Shown here: positions 12,183 through 22,772 of the stretch, in pieces | How positions within the stretch are numbered: the first letter of the stretch is position 1 | Layout of the letters: each line of letters opens with the position of its first letter | Origin: JAXLYE01 sp046351595 | Lineage (GTDB): Bacteria > Myxococcota_A > Polyangia > Palsa-1104 > JAEUJZ01 | Assembly: GCA_046351595.1 (NCBI GenBank) | Contig: JAXLYE010000001.1 | Location: forward strand, 1,302,001 to 1,366,000 | Direction of reading: 5' to 3' | DNA length: 64,000 bases | Notes under the pieces: generated by a model | Told to the model about the DNA's origin: nothing | Seen by the model: the letters and a program-made list of their open reading frames with translations, nothing else | Database searches by the model: none | Position numbers and translations under genes: made by a program

Positions 12183-13274
12183 CTAAGGCGCGGGCAGCGG
12201 CACGGCCTCCTGCAGCGCCGCGGCGAGGGCCTCGACCGGGACGTCGTGGCCGTCGAGGTGGGCGTAGCGGCGCGACAGGCGCGTGCTCGGCTGGCCGCAG
12301 GGATCGAACGGGCCGGCCGGCTCTTCGTTGGTGAGGCGGCCGAAGACCGAGGAGGTGCCGGGCAGGCGGCAGGCGCTGTCGCGCTGGTGGTAACAGACGC
12401 AGCGCTCGCCCAGCCGCGCCCCGAGCGCGCGCCACAGCCGGCTCGGGTAGGAGCCGTCGTCCTCGACGGGCAGCAGGCGCTGGAGCGAGCCCTGGCTGAG
12501 CTGCACCGTGGCCGGGCAGCCGTCGATGCCGGCGGCCTCGCGGCTCGCGGCGTGGTACTCGAAGCGCACGAGGTCCTTGCGCGTGCCCTCGAGCGCGGCG
12601 TAGACCGCCATCATCATGTGGTCGACGGAGTGGGCGGCGTCCGAGGCGCGCGTGCAGCCGCCGCAGGCGTAGCCCGGCTCGCTGGTGCAGCCCGAGCACG
12701 CCTGCAGGCCGCAGCGGTGGGCGCTGTTCACGAGCAGCACCGCGGCCTCGGTCTCGCGGTACAGGCGCACGGCGCGCCCGTCGCTGAAGTCGGAGCCGAG
12801 GTGGGGCGCGGTGAGGGCCAGCGGCCGGCCCTTGTCGCGCTCGGCGGGGGCGCGGAATACGAAGGTGCCGTTGTAGCGGCCGGCCTCCTCGCTGAGCAGC
12901 CAGTGGCGGCGGCCCGTCGGGCGGTCGACGATCTCGCGGGCGCGGTAGCCCATCTGCTTTGCGAACTCGGCGAAGGCCGGGCAGTCGTCGTTGACCCAGG
13001 CCAGCGCCGCGTTGAACGCCGACATCCAGCGCGGCGAGCCGCGCGTCACCGGCACCATCTTCGCCTCGCCCTCGCGGCCGGCGAACGGCAGCTGCGCGAC
13101 GACGTCGACGAGGTCCGCGGTTTCGCTGGGCAGGCACGGGGACGAGGGCGCCGGCGGGGCCGTGACCGCCGCGGGCCCGGGCGTCGCCTCGTCCGGGATC
13201 GGCGCCGCGGACCGGCAGCCCCCGCCCGCCGCGAGCAGCGCGAGCCCGAGCACCGCGCCGGCCGATCGCGACAC
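12183..13274 (-). CDS. Uncharacterised lipoprotein with conserved His-containing core
   Basis: About 363 residues. The GTG at 13274 lies 1 bp past the glyA stop, giving a clean lipoprotein signal (GLALLAAGGGC) near residues 8-20; the frame is open further upstream but only inside glyA. The mature protein has a Pro/Ala linker, then a domain with LTAPHLGSDFSDG, AVLLVNSAHRC, and SDAAHSVDHMMMAVY, plus at least eleven Cys in the second half. Spaced His/Asp motifs resemble a metal-dependent hydrolase of the phage poly-gamma-glutamate hydrolase kind, but this is weak. It is coupled with glyA, probably by position only. Confidence 0.65.
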   Translation of the reverse strand: MSRSAGAVLGLALLAAGGGCRSAAPIPDEATPGPAAVTAPPAPSSPCLPSETADLVDVVAQLPFAGREGEAKMVPVTRGSPRWMSAFNAALAWVNDDCPAFAEFAKQMGYRAREIVDRPTGRRHWLLSEEAGRYNGTFVFRAPAERDKGRPLALTAPHLGSDFSDGRAVRLYRETEAAVLLVNSAHRCGLQACSGCTSEPGYACGGCTRASDAAHSVDHMMMAVYAALEGTRKDLVRFEYHAASREAAGIDGCPATVQLSQGSLQRLLPVEDDGSYPSRLWRALGARLGERCVCYHQRDSACRLPGTSSVFGRLTNEEPAGPFDPCGQPSTRLSRRYAHLDGHDVPVEALAAALQEAVPLPAP

Positions 13275-13275
13275 G

Positions 13276-14541
<1,266 letters not shown>

Positions 14542-14584
14542 GGCCGCGATTGTTAGTCACCGCACGACGCCGAGTCAACGAGCC

Positions 14585-14700
14585 GCGTCAGCAAACTGGG
14601 TCGGCAGCGGGGCCGGAAGGTGGCCGGCAGTCAGGGTCGGCAGCGGGGTCGGCAGCGGGGCCGGCAGCCTGATCGACAAACCGGGTCGGCGGCCGGCGTC
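14585..14700. repeat. Degenerate GGTCGGCAGCGGG repeats between glyA and the DedA gene
   Basis: The motif GGTCGGCAGCGGGG or a close variant occurs at about 14599, 14635 and 14647, with further G/C-rich variants up to about 14700. Spacing is irregular, with one 12-bp step. It lies in the divergent promoter region and has no coding sense on either strand that I can support. Confidence 0.6.
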
Positions 14701-14770
14701 GCGATCGCCGCGCGCCCGGGGCCCGCGATGGCTTATGCTGCTTCGTCGTGCCGTCCCCAGGAGATCGCTT

Positions 14771-15418
14771 ATGGAGTTTCTGACCTTCATCCTGAAGACC
14801 ATCCGCAACCCCGACGAGCTGATCAAGCTCTCGGGCTACCCGCTGTTGGTCCTCATGCTCATCATCTTCGCCGAGACCGGGGCCATGGTCTTCTTCCTGC
14901 CGGGTGACTCGCTGCTGGTGACCGCGGGGCTCTATGCGGCGCGCGGCACCACGCTCAACATCTGGCACCTGAACCTCTTGCTCACGCCGATGGCGATCCT
15001 CGGCGACGCGACGTCGTACCTGATCGGCAAGCGGCTGGGGCCGGCGCTGTTCAACAAGCCGCGCTCACGCTTCTTCAACCCCGAGCACGTGCGCACCGCC
15101 CACGCCTTCTACGAGCGCCACGGCGGCAAGGCGATCATCCTCGCGCGCTTCATGCCGATCCTGCGCACCTTCGTGCCCGTGGTCGCCGGCGTCGCGCAGA
15201 TGACCTACCGCAGCTTCGCGACCTTCAACGTCATCGGCGGCGCGGCGTGGGTGCTGTCGATGACGCTCATCGGCTACTTCCTCGGGACGCTGGTGCCCGG
15301 CATCGAGCGCCACATCGAGAAGATCATCGTCCTCATCGTGTTCCTCTCGATCCTGCCCGGCCTCATCGCGGCGCTGCGCGTCCGCTACGGCCGCAAGGAA
15401 GGCGGGACCGCGGCGTGA
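14771..15418 (+). CDS. DedA family membrane protein
   Basis: A 215-residue polytopic membrane protein with the DedA/SNARE-associated layout: a helix near residues 18-40 (FAETGAMVFFLPGDSLL, the conserved re-entrant motif), then LIGKRLGPALF near 75, a central HGGKAIILARFMPILRTFVPVVAG block containing the essential Arg residues (about 116-140), and two C-terminal helices. DedA proteins are linked to lipid flipping across the inner membrane. AGGAGA lies 7 nt before the ATG, so this start is preferred over in-frame upstream codons. The following Omp85 gene starts 14 bp later and may be in the same transcript. Confidence 0.92.
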   Translation: MEFLTFILKTIRNPDELIKLSGYPLLVLMLIIFAETGAMVFFLPGDSLLVTAGLYAARGTTLNIWHLNLLLTPMAILGDATSYLIGKRLGPALFNKPRSRFFNPEHVRTAHAFYERHGGKAIILARFMPILRTFVPVVAGVAQMTYRSFATFNVIGGAAWVLSMTLIGYFLGTLVPGIERHIEKIIVLIVFLSILPGLIAALRVRYGRKEGGTAA

Positions 15419-15432
15419 CGAGGACCTAGGCG

Positions 15433-17394
15433 TTGGCGCGCTGCCATCGAGCCGACGTCGCGCGGGCCGCGAGCGGGCGCCGACTCGGGGGCCTCGGGAG
15501 CCGCGGTCGGCTCGGGCTCTGGGCCGGGCTCTGGACGGGGCTCGGGGCCGGCCTTGTGTCCGCGCCCGCCGTGCACCTCGCCGCCGCCGCGCCGAGCAGC
15601 CCGCCGTCGCCAGACAAGTCGCCAGACAAGTCGCCAGACAAGTCGCCAGACAAGTCGAAAATCGGGCTCGAGATCCGCGCGCAGTACGAAGAGGCGCTGG
15701 TCCGCGCCGCGCTGCTGCGCGCCGGCTTCACGCCCGCCGACATCGACCCCGCGCCCGAGGGCAAGCTCGTCGAGGCGGTGCGCATCGACGCCAGCCAGGT
15801 GATCCTGCCCGGCGACCTGCCCGCCTCGAGCAAGCTGCCCTGGACGCTGCTCAACCGCTTCCACGTCCGCACGCGCGAGGAGGTCATCGCCCGCGAGCTG
15901 CTGTTCCGCGTCGGCGAGCCGTTCCGCCGCGACGTCTTCGAGGAGTCCGGCCGCAACCTGCGCAGCCTGTTCATCCTGTCGGTGGCGCGGCTTTTGGCGG
16001 TGCGCGGCAGCGCGCCCGATCGGGTCATCGTCCTGTGCGTCACCAAGGACCAGTGGAGCCTGCGCCTCAACACCAGCTTCGGCATCGACCAGGCGCGGCT
16101 CGACTCGTTCGGCTTCCAGCTCGCCGAGCACAACCTGGCGGGGCGCAACAAGCGCGTCTCGTTCGACTTCACGCTCGACCCCGGGCGCTACGGCTTCGGC
16201 CTGAGCTACACCGACCCGCGCATCTACGGCTCGCGCCACGCCCTGCGCGTTCTCGGCATGGCGTACTTCAACCGCGCCCGCAACGAGCTGGAGGGCGGCC
16301 AGTTCTATCTCTCGATCGGGCGGCCGCTGTTCTCGCTGCGCACGCGCTTTAGCTGGGAGGCGCAGCTCCAGTACACGCAGGACATCCAGCGCTACTTCAG
16401 CGGCGGCGAGCTGTACATGCGCCGCGTCGGGCCGATGGACAGCCCTGAGCTCGTGCCCGACGTCTACACGCGGCGCGTGCTCGCGGCCTCGGCCAAGGTC
16501 ACGTACTCGACGGGCGTGGTGCACAAGGCCAACTTCAGCGTCGGCGTGCGGGTGCAGGACAGCCGCTACGCGCTGCCCGCGGACTTCCCCGAGACGGTGT
16601 CGGCGGCGGGGCGCGCGGCGTACTCGGCGCTCCTGCCGCGCAGCGAGGCGGCGAGCGGGCCGTTCCTGGCGCTCGACACCTTCACCGCGCGCTACGTGCG
16701 GCTCAAGGACATCCAGACGCTGGCGCTGTCCGAGGACTTCCGCCTGGGCCCGCAGCTCTCGCTCGAGGTGCGCTTCGCGGCGCGCCACTTCGGCCTGAGC
16801 AGCGACTTCGGCGAGCTTCTGGCGACGTACAACGACCTGCGCTACTTCCGCGACAACCTGTTCACGCTGACCGCGCAGGCCGGGCTGCGCGTGCAGGCCG
16901 GCGTCTACCCGGGGAGCCGCCTGGTCAACGAGTACGCGCTTTTGCAGCTGCGCGAGATCACGCCGCGCTTCGGGCCGCTGCGGCTGCACCTCTCGGGCCT
17001 CCTGAACCTGCGCGCGCACGACCTGGACAACCAGCGCCTGACGCTGGGCTCGGACAGCGGCCTGCGCGGCTTCGCGCCGCGGCAGTTCCAGGGCAACACC
17101 CGCTACCGCGTGAACGCCGAGCTGCGCTCGACCGCGCTCAACCTGTGGACGGTGCACGTCGGCGGCGTCCTGTTCTACGACGGCGGCGACGCGCCGATCG
17201 CGCTGAATAATTACGACCGCGGCGGCACCTTCCGCAGCGGCGGCTACCACCAGGACCTCGGCATCGGCGCGCGCGTGCTCTTGCCGCAGTTCAACCGCGA
17301 CGTGCTGCGCTTCGACCTCGCCTTCCCTTTCGAGCGCGACGCCATGGGCGGCTATACGCCGCGCTTCTCGGCGGAGTTCGGGCAGGCGTTCTAG
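15433..17394 (+). CDS. Omp85/BamA-family outer-membrane protein
   Basis: After a signal region (about residues 18-52) comes a short linker of four S-P-D-K repeats, then POTRA-like sequence (about 75-200) and a long barrel. The Omp85 lid-loop motif is present as GLRGF near residue 544, and the last residue is Phe, as expected for recognition by the Bam machinery. At 653 residues it is shorter than BamA (usually five POTRA domains), so one or two POTRA domains is more likely and a TamA- or Sam50-like role possible. The only workable start is a TTG at 15433, downstream of AGGACC. It may be paired with the DedA gene just upstream. Confidence 0.83.
   Translation: MARCHRADVARAASGRRLGGLGSRGRLGLWAGLWTGLGAGLVSAPAVHLAAAAPSSPPSPDKSPDKSPDKSPDKSKIGLEIRAQYEEALVRAALLRAGFTPADIDPAPEGKLVEAVRIDASQVILPGDLPASSKLPWTLLNRFHVRTREEVIARELLFRVGEPFRRDVFEESGRNLRSLFILSVARLLAVRGSAPDRVIVLCVTKDQWSLRLNTSFGIDQARLDSFGFQLAEHNLAGRNKRVSFDFTLDPGRYGFGLSYTDPRIYGSRHALRVLGMAYFNRARNELEGGQFYLSIGRPLFSLRTRFSWEAQLQYTQDIQRYFSGGELYMRRVGPMDSPELVPDVYTRRVLAASAKVTYSTGVVHKANFSVGVRVQDSRYALPADFPETVSAAGRAAYSALLPRSEAASGPFLALDTFTARYVRLKDIQTLALSEDFRLGPQLSLEVRFAARHFGLSSDFGELLATYNDLRYFRDNLFTLTAQAGLRVQAGVYPGSRLVNEYALLQLREITPRFGPLRLHLSGLLNLRAHDLDNQRLTLGSDSGLRGFAPRQFQGNTRYRVNAELRSTALNLWTVHVGGVLFYDGGDAPIALNNYDRGGTFRSGGYHQDLGIGARVLLPQFNRDVLRFDLAFPFERDAMGGYTPRFSAEFGQAF
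15609..15656. repeat. 12-bp tandem repeat, four perfect copies
   Basis: The unit GCCAGACAAGTC occurs four times without mismatch and encodes S-P-D-K repeats in the linker between the signal peptide and POTRA region of the Omp85 protein. Confidence 0.95.
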
Positions 17395-17418
17395 GCCCTG
17401 CCTTGCCGTCGCCGCGCG

Positions 17419-17466
17419 AAAAAAAGCGGCTGCACTGCAGACACACTGGTCCGCGCGTGCAGCCGC
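17419..17466 (-). terminator. Rho-independent terminator on the minus strand
   Basis: A perfect 10-bp inverted repeat, GCGGCTGCAC at 17426-17435 and GTGCAGCCGC at 17457-17466, is separated by 21 nt. Seven A residues at 17419-17425 become a T run after the hairpin on the minus strand. It sits 108 bp downstream of the stop of the gene at 17574-18047, which it should terminate. Confidence 0.75.
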
Positions 17467-17573
17467 TGGCCGGCGCCGCTCGTGAGGCCGCCCCTCGGGC
17501 GAGTCCCCTCGGCCGCGTCGCCCGCTTGAGCTCTGTCGTCAGGCTGTCGTCGCTGTCGCTTCGGGCTGTCGCC

Positions 17574-18047
17574 CTAGGCTGTCGCGACGATCGCGTGGTG
17601 GCGGCGGAAGACCCGGTCGACCCGGGCCATGGTCAGCGCGCCCTCGGCCTCGGCCGTCACCAGGACGTTGCCCTCGCGCCACAGCGTCTTGAGGCGGTGC
17701 AGCGGCATGGCGGGCAGCCCCGAGCCGTACAGCCCGGCGCCCAGGCCGCCGATCAGGCTGCCGAGCGCGAGCCCCATGAACGCGGCGTGCATCATCGAGA
17801 ACGGCAGGATGCCGGTCGCCGCCAGGATGAGCCCCATGAGCAGCCCGGTGAGGGCGCCGCTCAAGAGGCCCAGGAGCAGGCCGCGCTTGCCGTCGCTCTC
17901 GTTCGAGCGCATGTCCTGATCCACGACCCGGTCCTTGTGCAGCGCCAGGACCACCTCGTTGCCGAGTACGCCCGTCCGCTCGAGGTCTCGTACGGCCCGC
18001 TGTGCTTCCGTCATATCGCTGAAAAGCGCGTAATGAACGTACTTCAT
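17574..18047 (-). CDS. General stress 17M/DUF1269-like membrane protein
   Basis: A 157-residue protein. Residues 1-50 form a small alpha/beta domain (KYVHYALFSDMTEAQRAV, then a turn and LALHKDRVV) resembling the YflT/17M stress-protein domain. Residues about 62-118 are a Gly-rich hydrophobic hairpin (LLSGALTGLLMGLI and GLALGSLIGGLGAG) with glycine-zipper spacing, and the C-terminus is again cytoplasmic-like. The ATG at 18047 has an excellent AAAGGAGA six nucleotides upstream, so in-frame codons further upstream are not used. It appears to be a single-gene unit with its own terminator. The function is not established. Confidence 0.8.
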   Translation of the reverse strand: MKYVHYALFSDMTEAQRAVRDLERTGVLGNEVVLALHKDRVVDQDMRSNESDGKRGLLLGLLSGALTGLLMGLILAATGILPFSMMHAAFMGLALGSLIGGLGAGLYGSGLPAMPLHRLKTLWREGNVLVTAEAEGALTMARVDRVFRRHHAIVATA

Positions 18048-18546
18048 CACCGTCTCCTTTCTCGATTGCGAGGGCTCAGGCGCATAGCGCGGGAGCCGTC
18101 GCGGACGCGCCCAGCTCTGCCTCAAGCCCCGCCGGTGCGGCCGCCCTCCGCCCGCTGCCGGCTCGCACCGTCGGTCGCGTGACCTCCGGTGCCCCGCCGT
18201 GCTCCACCACGTGCCCTACCGTGTCTGAAAGAACAGCGAGCTCGGTCCCGCCGCCTGCTCATCCATCGCGGCGCTTATCGGGCTCTTCCTGCTTCAGCCA
18301 TTCCCGAATAGGGACTCCCCTATCGTTTAATTGCAGCAGCTTACACAGTCACGCCGCAATCGGGATGCTGAGCTCAAGCCAGACCGTAGCTCTAAGTTGA
18401 AGAGTAGTCTGGCACCGAGCCTTGTCAAGCAAGCGCCAATGCAGTTTGCGATATGCAGGAATCGCTGCGCGGCATCGGCCATTGCCCGATAGCAGCTCTG
18501 CCGCCGCTCGCCGGCCGCCGGGGCGCACCGGAGGCTCCGCCGGCCG
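18048..18546. other. 499-bp non-coding gap with two stem-loops
   Basis: No coding frame here looks real. The stretch is less GC-rich than its surroundings around 18290-18430. Two stem-loops are visible. One (18305-18325) pairs CGAATAGGG with CCCTATCG around ACTC and is followed by TTTAATT. The other (18378-18413) pairs GCCAGAC with GTCTGGC, with a further CTCT/AGAG stem inside. The gap must contain the promoter of the stress-protein gene and the 3' end of the cytochrome transcript. A small RNA is possible but not shown. Confidence 0.5.
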
Positions 18547-18954
18547 CTACTTCTTGGCCCCGGCCTGGTTCTCGGGGTGCACGGCGCCGCGGTGGCAGGT
18601 CCAGCAGGTCACGTGCTTCTCGGCCGCCGGGTAGTCCTTGTTGATGGCCTGCACCATCTTCATCATCTCGCGCGCCTTCTTCTTCATCGGGTGGTCGGCG
18701 GCGGCGTCGGGCATGTTGTGACAGAAGTCGCAGTCCTTGCCGAGCGCCTTGGCCTGCAGCTTCATCGTCGCCTTCAGCACATCCTTGGGCGTCGTCGGCG
18801 GCAGGACCTGCAGGTCCTTCCACTGCGCCGAGGCCAGAAGCGGCACGGAGAGCGGGACGGCGAGCGCCGCCGCGACGAGCAGGCGGCCGAGGGCCTTGGC
18901 GCCGACGAGCGGGAGCCGGGCAGGCTGGGAGCAGGCAGACAGACGCGTGCGCAT
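18547..18954 (-). CDS. Diheme c-type cytochrome, photosynthetic-reaction-centre subunit-like
   Basis: A 135-residue exported protein. Residues about 14-44 are a signal peptide ending LLASA. Two heme-binding sites are seen: C-D-F-C-H at 75-79 and C-W-T-C-H at 117-121, with Met residues in the helix between them (MKKKAREMMKMV) that can serve as axial ligands. The pattern, including VLPPTTPKDVL and ADHPMKKKAREMM, matches the CytoC_RC-like small cytochromes common in Acidobacteria and Myxococcota, which occur in non-phototrophs as periplasmic electron carriers. The ATG at 18954 has GAGGT 5 nt upstream; an ATG at 18966 would add four residues. It is divergent from dusB, 66 bp away. Confidence 0.87.
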   Translation of the reverse strand: MRTRLSACSQPARLPLVGAKALGRLLVAAALAVPLSVPLLASAQWKDLQVLPPTTPKDVLKATMKLQAKALGKDCDFCHNMPDAAADHPMKKKAREMMKMVQAINKDYPAAEKHVTCWTCHRGAVHPENQAGAKK

Positions 18955-19020
18955 GAGTGACCTCATGCTACGACGCTGCGCGCTCTCAGGTAAAGCCTGT
19001 GCTACGGTGGCGCACTGACC

Positions 19021-20090
<1,070 letters not shown>

Positions 20091-20091
<1 letters not shown>

Positions 20092-21164
20092 TGGCGTCGG
20101 CGATGGGACCGGCGGCGTCGGCGATGGCGCACGCCGTGATCACCGCCTCGGCGGCGCCCGAGGGCGTGCGCGTCTGCCCGCCGCTGCTCGGTGACTCGGC
20201 GGCGGCGCGGGCGCTGCGCGAGGTGGTGGCGGAGCTTTCGGCCAGCGGCACCCCGGCGCTGTTCGAGGGCGAGCGCGGCACCGGCCGCGAGCACCTGGCG
20301 CGCCACGTCCACCTGTGCAGCGCGCGCCGCGCCGGCGCCTTCATCCGCGTCGACGCCGAGTTCGTCGACACCGAGCGCGCCGAGCGCAAGCTGTCGCGCG
20401 CGCACGGCGGCACGCTGCTCGTAAAAGATCTGGCGCACGCCGACGCGCGAATGCGCCGCGTGCTCCTGCACCACCTCTTGCGCGGCGCGCTCGAGCCGCA
20501 CGAGCAGACGCCGCGCGTGCTGATCAGCACCGACGTCGAGCTGCCGCGCCTGCTCGACGCCGGCCTGCTCGACGGCGAGCTGGTGGCGGCGCTGCAGCCG
20601 CGGCGCATCGCCGTGGGGCCGCTGCGCGAGCGCGTGGCCGACATCCCGCGGCTGTGTGATCACTTCCTGGCCATGCTCGCCGCGCAGTGCGGCGGCACGG
20701 TGCGGGCGCTGACGGCGCGCGCCGCGGATCAGCTCAGCCGCTACAGCTGGCCCGGCAACCTCGCCGAGCTGCGCGACGTCATCCGCCGGGCGGCGCTGCG
20801 CGCCCGCGGCACCGCGATCGATCTGGGCGACATCGAGGCCGTGCTGCCGCCGCTGCACGAGCGCGTGCCGCTCGAGGAGCTGTCGCTCGAGGACGTGGTG
20901 CGCGCCAAGCTGCGCGGCCTGCTGATGCGGCTGGAGGGCTACCCCATCGACGATCTGTACGAGCAGGTGCTGGACCGCATCGAGCGGCCGCTGCTCGCCG
21001 AGGTGCTGCAGCGCACCAGCGGCAACCAGATCAAGGCGGCGGAGATGCTGGGCATCAACCGCAATACGCTGCGCGCCAAGCTGCTGCAGCGCGGCCTGCG
21101 CCCCCAGGCGGTGCCGAGCCGCCCGGCGGCGCGTGACGGCGGACGCTCAGCGCGGCGCGCCTGA
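20091..21164 (+). CDS. Degenerate NtrC-like AAA/Fis-domain protein
   Basis: The overall layout is that of a sigma-54 activator without a receiver: an AAA-like region (about residues 30-265), then a Fis helix-turn-helix (LQRTSGNQIKAAEMLGINRN, about 309-328). Key catalytic parts are lost. Walker A is G-E-R-G-T-G-R-E at 60-67 with Arg in place of Lys, Walker B is GGTLLVKD instead of GGTLFLDE, and the whole stretch with the GAFTGA loop is missing: only about 20 residues lie between the two. It should neither hydrolyse ATP nor remodel sigma-54 holoenzyme, but could bind DNA. Coupled to dusB. The last 18 bp overlap the convergent tlpA-like gene. Confidence 0.8.
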
Positions 21165-21764
21165 GGGCGGCGTGGCGCTCGTGCCGCTCGGCGCCGAGGC
21201 CGGCGGCGTCGCGGGCGCCGTCGCAGCGGGCGGCGGCGCGGCGGGCGGCGGCGCGGCCGCGGGGCTCAGCTGCTCGAGCTGCCTGCGCAGCTTCGCGAGG
21301 TCGGCGGCGCCGCCGAAGCCCTCGTTGACGAAGCGCACCGTGCCCTCGCGATCGACGACGTACGACGACGGCATCTTCGGCGGGTCGTAGCGCTCGGCGA
21401 CCTTGCCCTCGGGATCGAGCAGCACCGGGAACGTCAGCTTGAAGCGGTTCACCAGATCGAGCGCGTTCTTCTTCTCGCGGTCGATGTTGATGCCGACGAA
21501 CACGACGTCGCGGCCCTTCCACTGCTGCGCGAGCTTCTCGAGCTCGGGCAGCTCCTTCATGCACGGCTCGCACCACGAGGCGAAGAAGTCGATGAGCACG
21601 ACCTTGCCGCGCAGATCCGCCAGCCGCACGGTCTGGCCCGCGACGCTCGCGAGCTCGAACGCGGCGGCCGGCTTGTTCGCGGCCTGCCCGGCGAGCGCCG
21701 TCGAGGCGCCCACGAGCCCGAGCAGCAGCGCCGCCGCCGAGGAGAGCAGGCGTCCCGCCCTCAC
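21147..21764 (-). CDS. TlpA/ResA-like thiol-disulfide oxidoreductase
   Basis: A periplasmic thioredoxin-fold protein of about 205 residues. A signal peptide covers residues 1-25, then the core has VVLIDFFASWCEPCMKELP with C65 and C68, and the cis-Pro loop appears as KMPSSYVVDREG. It should reduce or oxidise disulfides, perhaps during cytochrome c maturation. The C-terminus is a Pro/Ala/Ser-rich tail of about 40 residues. The GTG at 21764 (AGGGGG upstream) lies 8 bp after the stop of the DsbA-like gene; a GTG at 21776 overlapping that stop is an alternative. The 3' end overlaps the convergent NtrC-like gene by 18 bp. Confidence 0.9.
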   Translation of the reverse strand: MRAGRLLSSAAALLLGLVGASTALAGQAANKPAAAFELASVAGQTVRLADLRGKVVLIDFFASWCEPCMKELPELEKLAQQWKGRDVVFVGINIDREKKNALDLVNRFKLTFPVLLDPEGKVAERYDPPKMPSSYVVDREGTVRFVNEGFGGAADLAKLRRQLEQLSPAAAPPPAAPPPAATAPATPPASAPSGTSATPPSGAPR

Positions 21765-21772
21765 CGTCCCCC

Positions 21773-22669
21773 TCACCTGGCCAGCTCCGCCTCGACGTAG
21801 CTGCGCAGCGCCTCGACCGACAAGATGTTGGCCTTCTTGCAGTTTATGTACATGCTCGGCGTGCCGGTGATGTCGAGCTTCTCGCCGAGCGACTTGTCGC
21901 GCGCGACGCGCGGCTTGGCCGCCTCGAGGTCGGCCTTGAAGCGCGCGACGTCGAGCTTGAGCTCCTCGGCGTAGCGGATGAGGTCCGGCATGCGCAGCTT
22001 GTCCTGGTTGTCGAAGAGCTTGTCGTGGTAGGCCCAGAACTTCTTCTGCTTGCCCGCCGCGACCGCCGCCGCCGCCGCGTTCTGCGCGTTGGGGTGGCTG
22101 GGCAGCGGGTAGTTCATGAACACCAGCTTCACGTCCTTGGGGAACTCGTCGAGGACCTGCTTCAGCCAGGGCTCGGCCATGCGGCAGTGCGGGCACTCGA
22201 AGTCCGAGAACTCGACGATGGTGACCTTGGCCTCGGGGTTGCCGCGCACCGGCGCGTCCTTGGTGTCGATCTCGTAGCACTTGGCGTCGATGAAGCGCGC
22301 CTTGTACTTCTCCTCGACCTCGCTCTCGAGGAAGCCGTCCGAGATCAGCTTCTGCACCCAGCGCGCCGCGACCACCGACACTCCGCACTTGGCGTCGGTG
22401 CGCAGCGACGTCAAAAGCGAGTGCGGCTTGCCGCACGCCGAGGGGAACTTCTCGAGCAGGCGCTTGAAGGTCTCGACCTCGGAGGCGAGCATGCCCTTGG
22501 TCTCGACCTTGGGGATGTCGCCGGCCGGCGCGGCCGCGGCCGGCGGCGCCGCCCGAGCCGTCCCCTGCCCGAGCGGGCCGAGCGTCCAGCCGAGCAGCGA
22601 GCCGAGCACGAGGAGGCCGAGCGCGACCCGGCCGAGGGCACTTGTCTTCTTTGTATACATCGTCTTCAT
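21773..22669 (-). CDS. DsbA-family thioredoxin-like protein
   Basis: A 298-residue exported protein. The N-terminal signal (about residues 12-40) is followed by an Ala/Pro linker and a helical region with C79, C95 and C131. The thioredoxin fold begins near 147 with VTIVEFSDFECPHC (active-site C159 and C162), and the cis-Pro loop is GTPSMYINCKK near 275. It resembles the DsbA-like oxidoreductases often paired with VKOR or DsbB; none is seen nearby. It precedes the tlpA-like gene and is most likely in the same operon, giving a two-protein periplasmic redox pair. The extra Cys residues are unusual. Confidence 0.88.
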   Translation of the reverse strand: MKTMYTKKTSALGRVALGLLVLGSLLGWTLGPLGQGTARAAPPAAAAPAGDIPKVETKGMLASEVETFKRLLEKFPSACGKPHSLLTSLRTDAKCGVSVVAARWVQKLISDGFLESEVEEKYKARFIDAKCYEIDTKDAPVRGNPEAKVTIVEFSDFECPHCRMAEPWLKQVLDEFPKDVKLVFMNYPLPSHPNAQNAAAAAVAAGKQKKFWAYHDKLFDNQDKLRMPDLIRYAEELKLDVARFKADLEAAKPRVARDKSLGEKLDITGTPSMYINCKKANILSVEALRSYVEAELAR

Positions 22670-22772
22670 TTGGGTCTTCTTGAGCTGTCGACGGACACGC
22701 GGTCGGCGCGGCGGTGGCGCGGGGACCGATCAGCGGCTGCTGTCAGGTTGGACGGAGCACGGCGCGGCTTCA

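Noticed and set aside
18126..18546. Small open frames in the intergenic gap on both strands
   Set aside because: None has a Shine-Dalgarno together with codon use like the neighbours or any recognisable motif.
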